Source: Seminavis robusta
Taxonomy: Eukaryota > Bacillariophyta > Bacillariophyceae > Naviculales > Naviculaceae
Length of the DNA stretch: 33,117 bases
Reading direction: 5' to 3'
Assembly (NCBI GenBank): GCA_903772945.1
Contig: CAICTM010001249.1
Span: 1-33,117, forward strand
This document shows, piece after piece, positions 19,546 through 28,487 of this stretch. The position numbers were made by a program, and so were the translations under genes. The number at the start of each line of letters is the position of its first letter. Position 1 is the stretch's first letter. The notes beneath the pieces were generated by a model, which saw only the letters and a program-made list of their open reading frames with translations, was not told the DNA's origin and searched no databases.

Positions 19546-19883
19546 CAGCAAGGTCAGGAACCAGACTGCAATCCTTTTTTGACAGTTTCTCAAATGAGAA
19601 AGTAGTTTCTCATTTGAGAAACTAAGTTCTGAAATGAGAAAGTTAATTTCTCATTTGGTTGAAATGAGAAACTATCTTTTGAAATGAGAAACTATATATA
19701 TGAAACTGCTAGTACATGTGTTGTGATTTCTGCCAGAAATGAGAAACTATTTCATCAAATGAGAAACAAAAACTGTTAGTTTCTCAAATTGAGAAACTAA
19801 AAATGAGAAACTAAAACTAAAAATGAGAAACTAAAACTGTTTGAAAAATTTCAAAACATCATTGGGGTTTCTGGACCTTGCAG
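19546..19883. mobile_element. MITE-like element, copy 1 (338 bp)
   Basis: The element begins CAGCAAGGTCAGGAACC and ends with GGTTTCTGGACCTTGCAG, which is close to its reverse complement, so it has terminal inverted repeats of about 17 bp. The interior is built from variants of AAATGAGAAACTA and its complement, including the self-complementary TTTCTCATTTGAGAAA, and would fold into hairpins. It has no coding capacity. Copy 2 starts 786 bp downstream in the same orientation and is nearly identical apart from small deletions. I could not find a convincing target-site duplication. Confidence 0.65.
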
Positions 19884-20331
19884 CTGTTTCGTGCTTAAAT
19901 CAAGATCACATCTTGTTAATAAAGAAACTTCAGCTGCATGCAGCCTGCTGCACGGATCGGTAAGTCCCCGCATGCCCCTGGGCCCCGGGCCGGGCGCATG
20001 GCCCCTGTGGTGAATGTGGCTGTATAATAACTGCAGTATAAATTTTTACAATAATTATATTATCGATTTCTGTCCCACTTAGGATTTAACATCATTACTG
20101 AAACGCAAGGACAATAAGGCTGTTTCTGTTTCGTACTCTGAACTCAGGTGGCAAGAACTATTATAATATATATTAATTAACAACTACGAGTACATGTAAG
20201 TCAATTTCGTTTCTCCACTGTAGGAATTAACGCGATACTGAAACTCTCTCGCTATTAAAAAAATAGAACCTTTGAAGGAGCACGTTTGCATAGGCCTTTT
20301 TACATCATAACTAAACCAAGAACCTCAGTTT
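19884..20331. other. Spacer between the two MITE-like copies
   Basis: AT-rich 448 bp with one GC-rich palindromic island near 19976-20000 (GGGCCCCGGGCC). It holds two diverged copies of a roughly 50 bp sequence (near 20065 and 20201; shared pattern ATTTC..T..CCACT.TAGGA.TTAAC followed by ACTGAAAC). No gene is seen. Confidence 0.4.
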
Positions 20332-20658
20332 CAGCAAGGTCCGGAACCAGACTGCAATCCTTTTTTGACAGTTCTCAAATGAGAAAGTAGTTTCTCATTG
20401 AGAAACTAAGTTCTGAAATGAGAAAGTTAGTTTCTCATTTGGTTGAAATGAGAAACTATCTTTTGAATGAGAAACTATATATGAAATGCTAGTACATGTG
20501 TTGTATTTCTGCCAGAAATGAGAAATATTTTATCAAATGAGAAACTAAACTGTTAGTTTCTCAAATGAGAAACTAAAAATGAGAAACTAAAACTAAAATG
20601 AGAAACTAAAACTGTTTGAAAAATTTCAAAACATCATCGGGGTTTCCGGACCTTGCAG
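20332..20658. mobile_element. MITE-like element, copy 2 (327 bp)
   Basis: Same architecture as the copy at 19546: start CAGCAAGGTCCGGAACC and end GGTTTCCGGACCTTGCAG, which makes the inverted repeat better preserved here (one mismatch and one indel). Differences from copy 1 are mostly one- to three-base deletions within the TTTCTCA/TGAGAAA motifs. It is non-coding. Confidence 0.65.
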
Positions 20659-21513
20659 GTTGCATGTGCCGGCAACGCTCCCAAAGGACCGCTCTGAGCT
20701 CCGCTCTGTCCCTCTGTCTTCACAGTCCACAGTCGCATGCTTCTTTCTCTCTTCTACATGTACCACCATGTCTCTGTCTCTTGCTGCTTGCTGGCAGCTG
20801 CCTACTCACACAGTAGAAGCTACCAGGTACTGTAGTCTAGTAGGTCGTGACCCTGACCTTCTTCACATACACCTGTTTTAGGCAGCTGCTCGATCGTTGG
20901 CTGAAGCATTGAAGGCAGGCACTGCAACTACGGCTGTAACAGGTACCAGCATCCATCCTCGTCCGTGTACATGCTCCTGGTAGATAGATGCTCAAGAGAC
21001 GGCGGTGGACAAAGGTGGATGCTGTTGCACCTTTGCAGCTTCCACCTAACCCATGCCTTGAAACCTGGAAGGAACCCAGGATGCATTTTTTTGTTTTCAT
21101 GTGGTCCTGTTACCAGTTACCGGTACATACCATGTACCTCCCGGTATCGGTACTACTGGTGGTACCAGGTACCGGTACCGGTACATATACTGATTCGATT
21201 CATTACATGCTACGGAACCGGGGTACCGGTACCGCAGCTCTAGCCAGACTTTGAGAATTGAAGGAGCTATTGAAGGTACGGGTACCAGACAGCGAACGGA
21301 CGAAAAGGGATTTCATTGGTACCAACATCATGTCCCGCCAGGCTCGAGAAAACAGACCCGAACACACAGCTATCAAACTATGCAACTTCTCTTTTGCTGT
21401 TGTGACTGTTTTCATGATGCGTATGAAGACTACGGTAGCTACTCGAGTAGCTAGCTAGTAGTAGTACCAGTAGGTTTTCTTGTTGTCACTACTTGTTACC
21501 GGTACATGTGCCG
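20659..21513. other. Repeat-rich intergenic DNA, no gene recognised
   Basis: Short frames of 66-92 codons on both strands overlap each other and carry no motif. The stretch is dominated by GGTACC/ACCGGT palindromes (see the entry at 21112). CTAGCTAG words occur near 21450. Confidence 0.4.
21112..21236. repeat. Cluster of GGTACCGGTACC-type palindromes
   Basis: Overlapping self-complementary words (TTACCGGTAC, GGTACCAGGTACC, GTACCGGTACCGGTAC, GGGTACCGGTACC) fill about 125 bp. The same TACCGGTA core recurs in intergenic DNA across the window. Confidence 0.7.
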
Positions 21514-21835
21514 TTTCCAAGCGATCCCCCGCTCCATGCCGGCACCTGCAATGTTGAATGTGACACAATAAGATTCACTACCAGGGACGCGGGGGATCGC
21601 TTGGGAATTATGCCAGCAAACGGACCCGAGATCATCGGCCGTATGTTAAAGGCCATGCGTGTGAGTTCTATGGATCTGGCAGACTCCAACCTTCTGGTCA
21701 CCGTCGACACGGATGAATGGAAAGAGGCCGTTGCCAAGAGCTACCAAAAGATCACAGCCCAGAGCTTCCCAATTGCTGGTCTCCTTGGCATCATGCACCT
21801 ACGACCTCTCACAAAGACAGTCTTTGACTCAGTCT
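21514..21835 (+). pseudogene. Fold-back duplicate fragment of the dioxygenase-reductase gene
   Basis: Two pieces of the FAD-domain exon are joined head to head. Bases 21514-21588 match plus-strand 17382-17463 in direct orientation, with a 7 bp deletion. Bases 21589-21835 match 17401-17155 in reverse orientation over 247 bp without indels. The join creates a perfect inverted pair (ccaagcgatcccccgc and gcgggggatcgcttgg). The plus strand therefore reads AGDRLGIMPANGPEIIGRML through to LTKTVFDSV, differing from the parent by only a few residues (E to G, E to Q, A to G, R to G). It carries no start of its own domain and stops soon after the homology ends. It is a recent, non-functional copy. Confidence 0.9.
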
Positions 21836-21974
21836 CAACATTCAATCTATCTGTGCAGTAGAGCATGGTACCACTAGCTAGAGGAGTGGGTGGCTTTGCG
21901 TGAAGCTTGGAGCACCTATTCCAAAGTGTCAAACGGTATTTTTCGCTCTGTGGAAAGATGAAGCATGCTTATCT

Positions 21975-22230
21975 GAAAGGGCCCAAAATCGGGATTTACA
22001 TATAATTCTGCTTTTTATTTGGGTTTCGATTTCATATTTGAGTTTCGATTTCATATTTCGGTTTCGATTTGATATTTCGGTTTCGGTGATTTTTCTAGTT
22101 ATTTGCTATAGTTATTTGGTTTCGGTTTTATATTTAGGTTTCGGTTTCATATTTTGGTTTCGATGTTATATTTTGGATTGGAATTGATCAATTTAATTGG
22201 GTTCTTAAAATCCTGATTTCGGGCCCTTTC
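21975..22230. mobile_element. Small inverted-terminal-repeat element (256 bp) with internal GGTTTCGATTTC repeats
   Basis: The left end is GAAAGGGCCCAAAATCGGGA and the right end, read on the other strand, is GAAAGGGCCCGAAATCAGGA: a terminal inverted repeat of about 25 bp with two or three mismatches. TCT flanks both ends and could be a 3 bp target duplication. The interior (about 22020-22180) is a degenerate tandem array of about 18-20 bp units of the form atatttcggtttcgatttc. It has no coding capacity, so it is a MITE candidate. Confidence 0.6.
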
Positions 22231-22554
22231 TCTGCCAACCCAACCATGAGGAAAAGGCTGAAAATTCAGATTACTTCTGAAAGATCTTGCACTTCAGGGC
22301 TGGGGTATACCTTGAATTATTGTATCTGATAATTACTGCATCCCCCTGCAATTGGAATTAGGCAGATCAAAAGTCGTCGTCTAATAAATTCTCCTAGTAA
22401 GCTTGAATTAGGCAAGATCAAAAGAATGTTGTGGCTGAGTAAGGAGGAGTTCGAAAGATCGCTGCAGCATTGCTAAATTTGATTCAAAAGATTCTCCATC
22501 AGGCAAGGCAGTTCTTCTCACAAAGTTACAAGCAACATAGAAAACAATCTCACA
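22231..22554. promoter_or_regulatory. Upstream region of the GPI-anchored protein gene
   Basis: 324 bp before the ATG at 22555. A short imperfect repeat (gaattaggcagatcaaaag and gaattaggcaagatcaaaag) occurs near 22357 and 22405. No TATA box is obvious. Confidence 0.35.
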
Positions 22555-23427
22555 ATGAAACTTTCAGCTACAACCCTAATCTTTTCCATCTCTTTGACCT
22601 CCTTGGCCACAAAGGGTCACGCCATCAATGCCTGGGATTGGGCCCCATCGGTTGCCTTCCTCTCCAACTTGGATGAAGCCAATGGATGGGGATTCTGCCC
22701 AGACATCACTGGATTCGAAGACTCCTTTGGTTGTGATCTGTTGCAGGTCCATCCCTGCAAGGAAGTTGGTACTGACACGCAGTGGGAGTATGATCCCACC
22801 ACCAAGACACTGAGCCCTTACAACTACAAGACTGGTTGGTGCAGCGATGATGCGACTCGAGCATGTCTAGCTGCTGCATCCCTTACAGAGAGTAGCACCG
22901 TTGTATTGTCAGCCTGTGACCAATCCGATGAGCAAACCTTTACTCTCACTGCAGACGACTATCTGCAAGTTGGCGGTGGGAGCAATCTGTGCTTGGGTGC
23001 TGGAGATGATCAAAGATCTTCAGGAGGATTGTACGTACGCGACTTCATCTTGCGAGATTGCTCTACCACAGACCCAATTTATTTGCAGTACGAAATCAAG
23101 GATGCCGATGGGAATCTCTTGACTGGTGTAGATACTTCTACCTTTAGCCCACCACCCACCCCAACCCCTGATGAGAATGCTTCCAACATGGAAACTCCAC
23201 CGAATGAGCAAAACAACGGAGATCGTCCTCCTCCGCCCGATGGTGAAAATGGTTCGCCTCCTCCACCCCCTGGAGATGGCGAATCACCGCCTCAGAACGG
23301 AGATGGTGATGTGACCCCCCATGCCGGCAACGAGACTAATGTTTTGGAAAGTGCATCTTCTTCCACGAATATCTATCTCTCCTCAGCTGTTGCAGTTTTG
23401 GGAATGGTTTTCTCTTTTCTATCATAG
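22555..23427 (+). CDS. Secreted, probably GPI-anchored protein with a lectin-like beta-trefoil-type domain
   Basis: An intact 290 aa protein starting at ATG 22555 (CACAATGA). Residues 1-23 are a signal peptide (TTLIFSISLTSLA, cleavage near GHA). Residues about 45-185 contain at least eight Cys. The text WCSDDATRACLAA, VVLSACDQSDEQTFTL and NLCLGAGDD recalls the QxW/ricin-B-type beta-trefoil carbohydrate-binding fold, where C-L and C-D...Q repeat; this is only a resemblance. Residues about 196-255 are Pro/Gly/Asn-rich with runs such as PPPPDGENGSPPPPPGDGE, typical of wall-associated linkers. The end is a Ser-rich site followed by a hydrophobic tail (IYLSSAVAVLGMVFSFLS) without a basic end, the form of a GPI-attachment signal. 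It is likely displayed on the plasma membrane or frustule surface. Substrate unknown. Confidence 0.75.
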   Translation: MKLSATTLIFSISLTSLATKGHAINAWDWAPSVAFLSNLDEANGWGFCPDITGFEDSFGCDLLQVHPCKEVGTDTQWEYDPTTKTLSPYNYKTGWCSDDATRACLAAASLTESSTVVLSACDQSDEQTFTLTADDYLQVGGGSNLCLGAGDDQRSSGGLYVRDFILRDCSTTDPIYLQYEIKDADGNLLTGVDTSTFSPPPTPTPDENASNMETPPNEQNNGDRPPPPDGENGSPPPPPGDGESPPQNGDGDVTPHAGNETNVLESASSSTNIYLSSAVAVLGMVFSFLS

Positions 23428-23839
23428 ATTACACAAGCTGAAACTTGGCTTTTTATCAAGAAATGTTGGGGAATGGTAATGACATCCAACCCTTGAGTAC
23501 AACCAACCTCGTTTTTGCAACGCTAGACCATGCGTTAGATTTGTTTTCATGATGTGCTGCAGCAAACGGAGACATAGGACTACTGCTTCTGTCCAGCTGG
23601 GTGTGAAGACAGGATTTCCCAGTGATAGCTAATTTCCAACGTTGCTGTCAGCACGGTCTGCGATATGGTTTGGCAACCAGACAGGTCAATTCTTTCATCA
23701 TGATATGCCAGCATACCGGTACCAGTACACTGCTGAGCGGGCTAGCACTATAGTCCTCCTCAACCAGTTGATAAACTGGGCTCTTCTTTCATTCCCATCT
23801 TGGCGCCCCGGAGTCTGCCTCCTGCTCCAATCCTTCTCG
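23428..23839. other. Intergenic, no gene recognised
   Basis: 412 bp between the GPI-protein gene and the end of the LRR pseudogene. A TACCGGTACCAGTAC palindrome lies near 23715. The plus frame starting at 23642 runs antisense into the pseudogene and is a shadow. Confidence 0.35.
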
Positions 23840-24646
23840 TCATCGTTTGCAGACCCGTTGCGCGGAGAATGGATTGTCCATCTGCTCAACTCGGCCGTTG
23901 CAACATTCCTGTTCCAACCTTGCTACAGCCACCATGGCATACAGAGAAGGATCAAACACAGCAGGTGTGGACAAGAGGTAGACCAGAACACTCAGTTGGC
24001 GACTGGATGCTACAACAGCTCCTACCCACTGCTCCAAAGACGTTTCGTCATCTCCCGAGGCTGCAAGGATGGCATTGGCTTTGTTCACCCCTAATTGGAA
24101 AAGAATGGCATCTTTGGTGTTTTTGATCAAACTCAAACTTTCGACCTTGAAAGCCCACCAGAAGGTCACCAAAACTGACACGCTTCAAACTTGGGTGGTT
24201 TCAATAGTTTGGACAATGGGTTCCCAACGACGGGCTACGTTGCCTCCCAACCAGATGTCGTCGAAGTGCAGATCTTCCAATTCATGATGCGAACACGAGG
24301 CTGACAAAGCCACCATCGACGCTGTCAGATGGATGACGGAAGTCAAATCCACTAATCTTCAATTCCTTGAGGTGCGAAAACGATTGCTGAATCTGCTGAA
24401 AGAAAAGTGGAATTCTTTCCGCAATGAAGGCCACAGTGTCAGACTTTTCAACTTGGGAAGCCAGCAAGCCGTAAAAAGTGCGAGTTCCTTGTCCCCCCAT
24501 CCAACAACTTCTATGGATACACTCTCAATGTGAGAAAAGTGCGTTTTCAAAATCAGTTGCATGGCTTCGCAGTCCCACAAGAACCCCTCTCCGTGCATCT
24601 CTATCTCCGACAATCCATGTCCCATGGCATTGGCAACAGTCTCCAT
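23840..24646 (-). pseudogene. Decayed leucine-rich-repeat protein gene
   Basis: Leucine-rich-repeat-like text is split over three minus-strand frames. One frame has METVANAMGHGLSEIEMHGE then HIESVSIEVVGWGDKELALF and LPKLKSLTL (24646-24440). Another has FIAERIPLFFQQIQQSFSHL and KELKISGFDF to a TGA at 24282. A third has ELEDLHFDDIWLGGNVARRW. The tail has LFQLGVNKANAILAASGDDE and EQWVGAVVASSRQLSVLVYL, ending at 23840. The tail (N-x-A/G then a W and a helical end) resembles the C-terminal cap of large diatom LRR families. At least three shifts separate these parts within 800 bp and no introns fit. The 5' end is uncertain; similar text may extend to about 24722. Function of the intact relatives is unknown. 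Confidence 0.55.
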
Positions 24647-25244
24647 AGGGGCTTGCCCGTTTTGAGGTCTTTCCCTCCTCTCTCAGCACATCGTAGTCAT
24701 CATCAGCCACACCCAGCCCCAACTCTAGCTAGGACGTATCAAATCCAACTCTTCTTGGGCCTACCGGTAGTACTCCAGATCAGATCCAGGTACCGGTACC
24801 TCCGAAGAACCTAGTACAGATGGAGTTGCAGAGCCGAAGACCTGCAGTACGCTGTAGCGTCCCTCTGGGCAGTGGATCTGATATTCCTCCTGTCTCTATT
24901 GGGCCTGCACTAATCTACTCCAGTAGATATACATGTCCCACACTACTAGCTAATAGCTAGACTAGCTAGGGCCAACTCCGGATCCTACCTGTACCGGTAC
25001 CAATACCGTCCATTCCCAGCCCCACTCCCTACATGGTCCATGCTACCCGTTCCAGTTGGCTTCACTTTCATGCACCGTACTGTACCTTCCACGCAGGCGT
25101 CGCGTGCACGATTGCAAAAGCAGATAAATAACCGAGATATCGTGATCATTGCAAAATAGCAGCAACAACAGTTCCTTCATCACAAGCATTCGCACCACGG
25201 AGAGCAGAATAACAAGAGACTCAGTGCTTCGCTACTAGTATCAG
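24647..25244. promoter_or_regulatory. Intergenic and probable promoter region of the gene at 25245
   Basis: It contains several TACCGGTA-type palindromes (24763, 24788, 24992) and the first copy of a direct repeat (24945-25082). AC-rich sequence with many CA and AGA words precedes the ATG at 25245. Confidence 0.4.
24945..25082. repeat. Direct repeat, copy 1, upstream of the frameshifted gene
   Basis: It shares a core starting CAACTCCGGATCCTACCTGT and continuing ACCAATACCGTCCATTCCCA with copy 2 at 27418. Flanking CTAGACTAGCTA, GTTGGCTTCAC and TGCACCRTAC are also shared. The two copies bracket the gene 25245-27162. Confidence 0.75.
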
Positions 25245-27162
25245 ATGAACACAAACAAAACAAAGAAGACAACGATGCTTCAAGTATCTTACCGCAACGT
25301 CGGCGGTAAGGGGACACAAACCCTCGCGGTCAAGCGGAAATTCGAAAAGGGGTTCGAGTTGAAAGACATCATCATTGCAAAGCTCCAACAAGAATATTGG
25401 GGCCCGCGGGGCGTAAAGCTGACACGTTCGAACATTCGCCTATTTGGATGTTGTGATAGTGGCTTGAAATTTGCGATGACGAATTGCTTCCACGCACAAA
25501 AGCGACCACAGAACAGGAGGAGAAGAAAGACGACGGCTCCGTGCTTGCAGAAGACGACAAATCGAAGGAGAGGAAGACGCTACTTTCTTCCATAACTCAC
25601 GTTGTTGCTGTTGAGTACTTTGAAACACTTCCTGAACACTTGCTTCGCAGAGTGAAACTCTACGAAGCAATTCCAAGAAACTGCACTCACAGTCATCCTG
25701 ACTACACAGTGACTGACTATACGAACAAGTCTCGTCTCTGGTGTGCCACTTTTCGTGCAAACGAACAAAAGATGCCATGGTACGAGAAAAAGGGAAATCA
25801 AATCAAGTGCTGCGGCGTGTCACTCGCACCCGTGGATAGGAAAGCGGAAACGGAATCTATGGCAACCGGCAATCCGCACGAGATGAAAGAGTCGGAGAAG
25901 AAGGGCGTCACTTTCATGACACTGGAGGAGTATGACTCTGCTGCCAAAAACGAACGTGATCCAACCTTTGGTATCCTACGAACTGAAGTCTCCACCGTTC
26001 CCAATGACCTTGGCTTCAAGCTCATGAAAAAATCCGTGCTCACCAATGGAAAGGAGAAAGACAAAGAGTGGAAAAAAAAGAATCCACTCTTGGCTACAAC
26101 TCGAAGTATTTTTCATCAGTTCAAGATTCAGAAGAACGTTAATCTTGCTCAATATGGTGTGGCAGTCGTTTATGATAATCAAAGCGAAGATCACGTCACT
26201 ATGGTTCGTCTCCAAACGGGTAATGTGGATCGAGAATGGGCCTTCGATTCTGATCTGGGCTCTGTCATCCCCAAGGATTGTAGTGATGATCAAGGAATGT
26301 GGTACTGACAAGGAAAAAAGGAACCTAATCTTGAAAGACCAGGTTTTCAATACTCTGGAAGAGGAGCCGGAGTTCGAGTGTCGTGATGAATTTGTATCCG
26401 AAAAAGGAAACATGGTTCTTCCGAAGGTGGGTGCCGGGGAAATAGACAGCAGTCATAGTTGCGAGCATGACAACATGAGAAGTTTCTGTTAGAGCAGTCT
26501 CACCCTATTCCTTGTTTATCTCTTGTACTTTCACAGGTCGCTTCATTGTTTACACTTCATAACCTCAGACTGGAAGCAAGCGCCGTACCTTCCCCTCCAG
26601 AAGGCGATAACAGTACTAGTGCTGACGAAGACTGCAAGCTGATGTATGAAGGGGCCCTGAAATTGTGCAATCTCCATCTAGATGATTGTAATCTCACCTT
26701 GTCACTCGAAGCATTGGAAAAAGTCAACTACAAGGTCGAAGATCTTGAAACGTCTCTGTCGAAAAAATTCTTGAATCCTTGGAAGAAAACCCTGACGTGA
26801 AACTCGCCAGAATGGAGTTGGACGAAACAGACTCGGATGATGGTGTTATCAACGTTTTGGATGAAATGGAGGCGATTTTGGAGCGTCACGCGGGAGGCAA
26901 GACCAGTGATACATTGTGCAATGACGGAAGAAACGATAGCGGCACTCATTTCCCACCACGAACTCCTTTCGTCGAAAGAGGAACCGGCTCTTCGAACCCG
27001 TCTCCAGCTGACAGTACGAGCAGTGGCACGAGCAGCAATATTTGTAGTACTGTGGCATCTGGAGTGCCTCCAAACCAACAGGTTGAAACACCGCAGCGCC
27101 TTCGGAAAGACTTGGATGGCTTGTCGCTTGCGCAAACGGGTCCCGTGGAAAAAACGGGTTGA
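25245..27162 (+). pseudogene. Frameshifted two-exon gene of unknown function with a ubiquitin-like N-terminus
   Basis: The ATG at 25245 opens with LQVSYRNVGGKGTQTLAVKR, then FELKDIIIAKLQQEY and RSNIRLFGCCDSGL. The strand-helix-strand order vaguely recalls a ubiquitin-like fold. At about 25468 one base seems lost (GGCTTG-AAATT); after it the frame continues with EICDDELLPRTKATTEQEEK through to about 26270 (VKLYEAIPRNC, KKGVTFMTLEEYDSAAK, VAVVYDNQSEDHVTMVRLQT). A second shift near 26270-26280 leads to MIKECGTDKEKRNLILKDQV and NMVLPK. A good intron follows (26427-26536, AAG|GTGGGT and TTTCACAG|GTC, phase 0), then FTLHNLRLEASAVPSPPEGD. A third shift near 26755 leads to ILESLEENPDVKLARMELDE and an acidic, Ser/Thr-rich end at 27160-27162. 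I do not recognise the family. Preserved splice sites suggest recent inactivation or assembly errors. Confidence 0.5.
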
Positions 27163-27417
27163 TGTGCCGGGTTTTGTATCAGGAAACAAAGGAAATGTTT
27201 ATCTTGAATTTGCATCTGTTTTCTTTCGGGGCTATGAGAGAGATAGATCATTCCAATACAGCATTAAGCGGATTGGGTCATAATCTACGCCAAACAGAAG
27301 AGAATACTTTTGGAGATCAGACTGCCGCTGTGTAAAAGTAAGCCGAACCTCTGTGCATGGGCACTCACATTTCGGGACGGTAGTTCCTTAAAATTGCTAG
27401 TAAACGACAAATCTCGC

Positions 27418-27585
27418 CTCTAGCTAGCTAGTAGACTAGCTACGGTCAACTCCGGATCCTACCTGTACCCGTACCAATACCGTCCATTCCCAGCCCCATT
27501 CCCCACTATTAATAGTGGCCTACAGTCGAACCGGTACATGCCCGTTCCTGTTGGCTTCACACGATAAGGTTTCTGCACCATACAG
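27418..27585. repeat. Direct repeat, copy 2, downstream of the frameshifted gene
   Basis: Matches 24945-25082 over the core CAACTCCGGATCCTACCTGT and flanks, with one insertion near 27508-27535. No second gene copy follows it. Confidence 0.75.
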
Positions 27586-27701
27586 GTATAAAGTCGGTTT
27601 TGGTCCATCGCTTTGAGACATCAGCGATACTATAGCAAAAACAGTACAATATCGGAATCCTTCTGTCTCACTCTCTATTTTCTGAGTTAACGGGACTCAA
27701 T

Positions 27702-27908
27702 AATGGACCAAAATATTTAACTGTCTCACAAAAAGTATAACAAAAATGCAATACACGTTTAACAGAGGGTATGTGATGTTAAATCATGTTGTCAGTATGG
27801 GAGACATGCTATGAGTCAATGGTACTTGAGGTCGATTTCGTATTAATCTACTTATTGGTCAATCGGACATTGAGACAGTCATTTGCTTATAGACGGTTTT
27901 GGTCCATT
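27702..27908. mobile_element. Putative small inverted-repeat element (about 207 bp)
   Basis: The left end reads AATGGACCAAAA followed by CTGTCTCAC. The right end read on the other strand gives AATGGACCAAAA followed, after a longer gap, by CTGTCTCAA. A further GGTTTTGGTCCA with nearby TGAGACA lies outside at 27593-27625, so copies may be nested. It has no coding capacity. Confidence 0.4.
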
Positions 27909-28487
27909 TTTGGGCTGTAGCGCTGGTACACTTTCTACGTGTCTCACCCACTTCCGCGTACTTGGAATGGTAGGGTTAAGGGATTGGAGGGAGGCCAACT
28001 AGTGTGACACAAAGAGACCGGAGCACTCTGAAGTTATTAAGTGAATGCGTCATTTCAAGTCTTGATGACTTCTCTGCCGGTCATTGTTTCTAGGGCTATT
28101 ATCTTTTTGTGCTCAAAGAATAAACGCTGTGTACTCTCATGTAGATAGCAAAGACATCACGACCGAAGCAAGATGTCAAAACGAGGCTCTCTGCATCGAC
28201 TCATTCGACTCGTCGAACCAGGGTCGACCCTTCATGCGCAGCAGACCAGCAGCAGCAAGACAGGACCATCATCTTTGACCAGCACAGACAACGCTATCCA
28301 TCACTGGAGACCACTCGAGTATACGACAACAAGAGACGGCAGGAACAAGAGTCTACGATAACAAGCAAGGAAGCAAGCAAGGGATCAAGCCCCATCACAG
28401 GTCGACGGTCTTGTTGGCAGTGAGAAAGAATCTGCCATTTCCATCACAACAAAATTGAGTGATTGATTGATTGGTTCGAGTTCCGTC

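Larger units (their letters stand above)
27163..28487. other. Intergenic, with a direct repeat and a small inverted-repeat element
   Basis: About 1.3 kb. It holds copy 2 of the direct repeat (27418-27585), a palindromic CTAGCTAGCTAG run near 27420, and an inverted-repeat element (27702-27908). The last 400 bp should be the promoter and 5' UTR of the zinc-ribbon gene. A plus-strand minor frame (27283 and upstream) reads NKGNVYLEFASVFFRGYERD, which may be a further out-of-frame tail of the preceding broken gene. Frames at 28084-28361 have no support. Confidence 0.4.

Noticed and set aside
19570..19860. CRISPR-like array of TTTCTCA repeats
   Set aside because: Eukaryotic context, irregular spacing, repeats in both orientations and no spacers of constant length.
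19546..20658. LTR pair of a small retroelement (TRIM), because two direct repeats flank 450 bp
   Set aside because: Each repeat has its own terminal inverted repeats and lacks TG...CA ends; two MITE copies fit better.
28084..28361. Short plus-strand frames upstream of the zinc-ribbon gene as an additional exon
   Set aside because: No matching splice sites in phase and no conserved-looking text; treated as 5' UTR or spacer.
28470..28484. tRNA B-box-like GGTTCGAGTTCC
   Set aside because: Spacing of the box is off by one base and no A box or cloverleaf can be drawn upstream.
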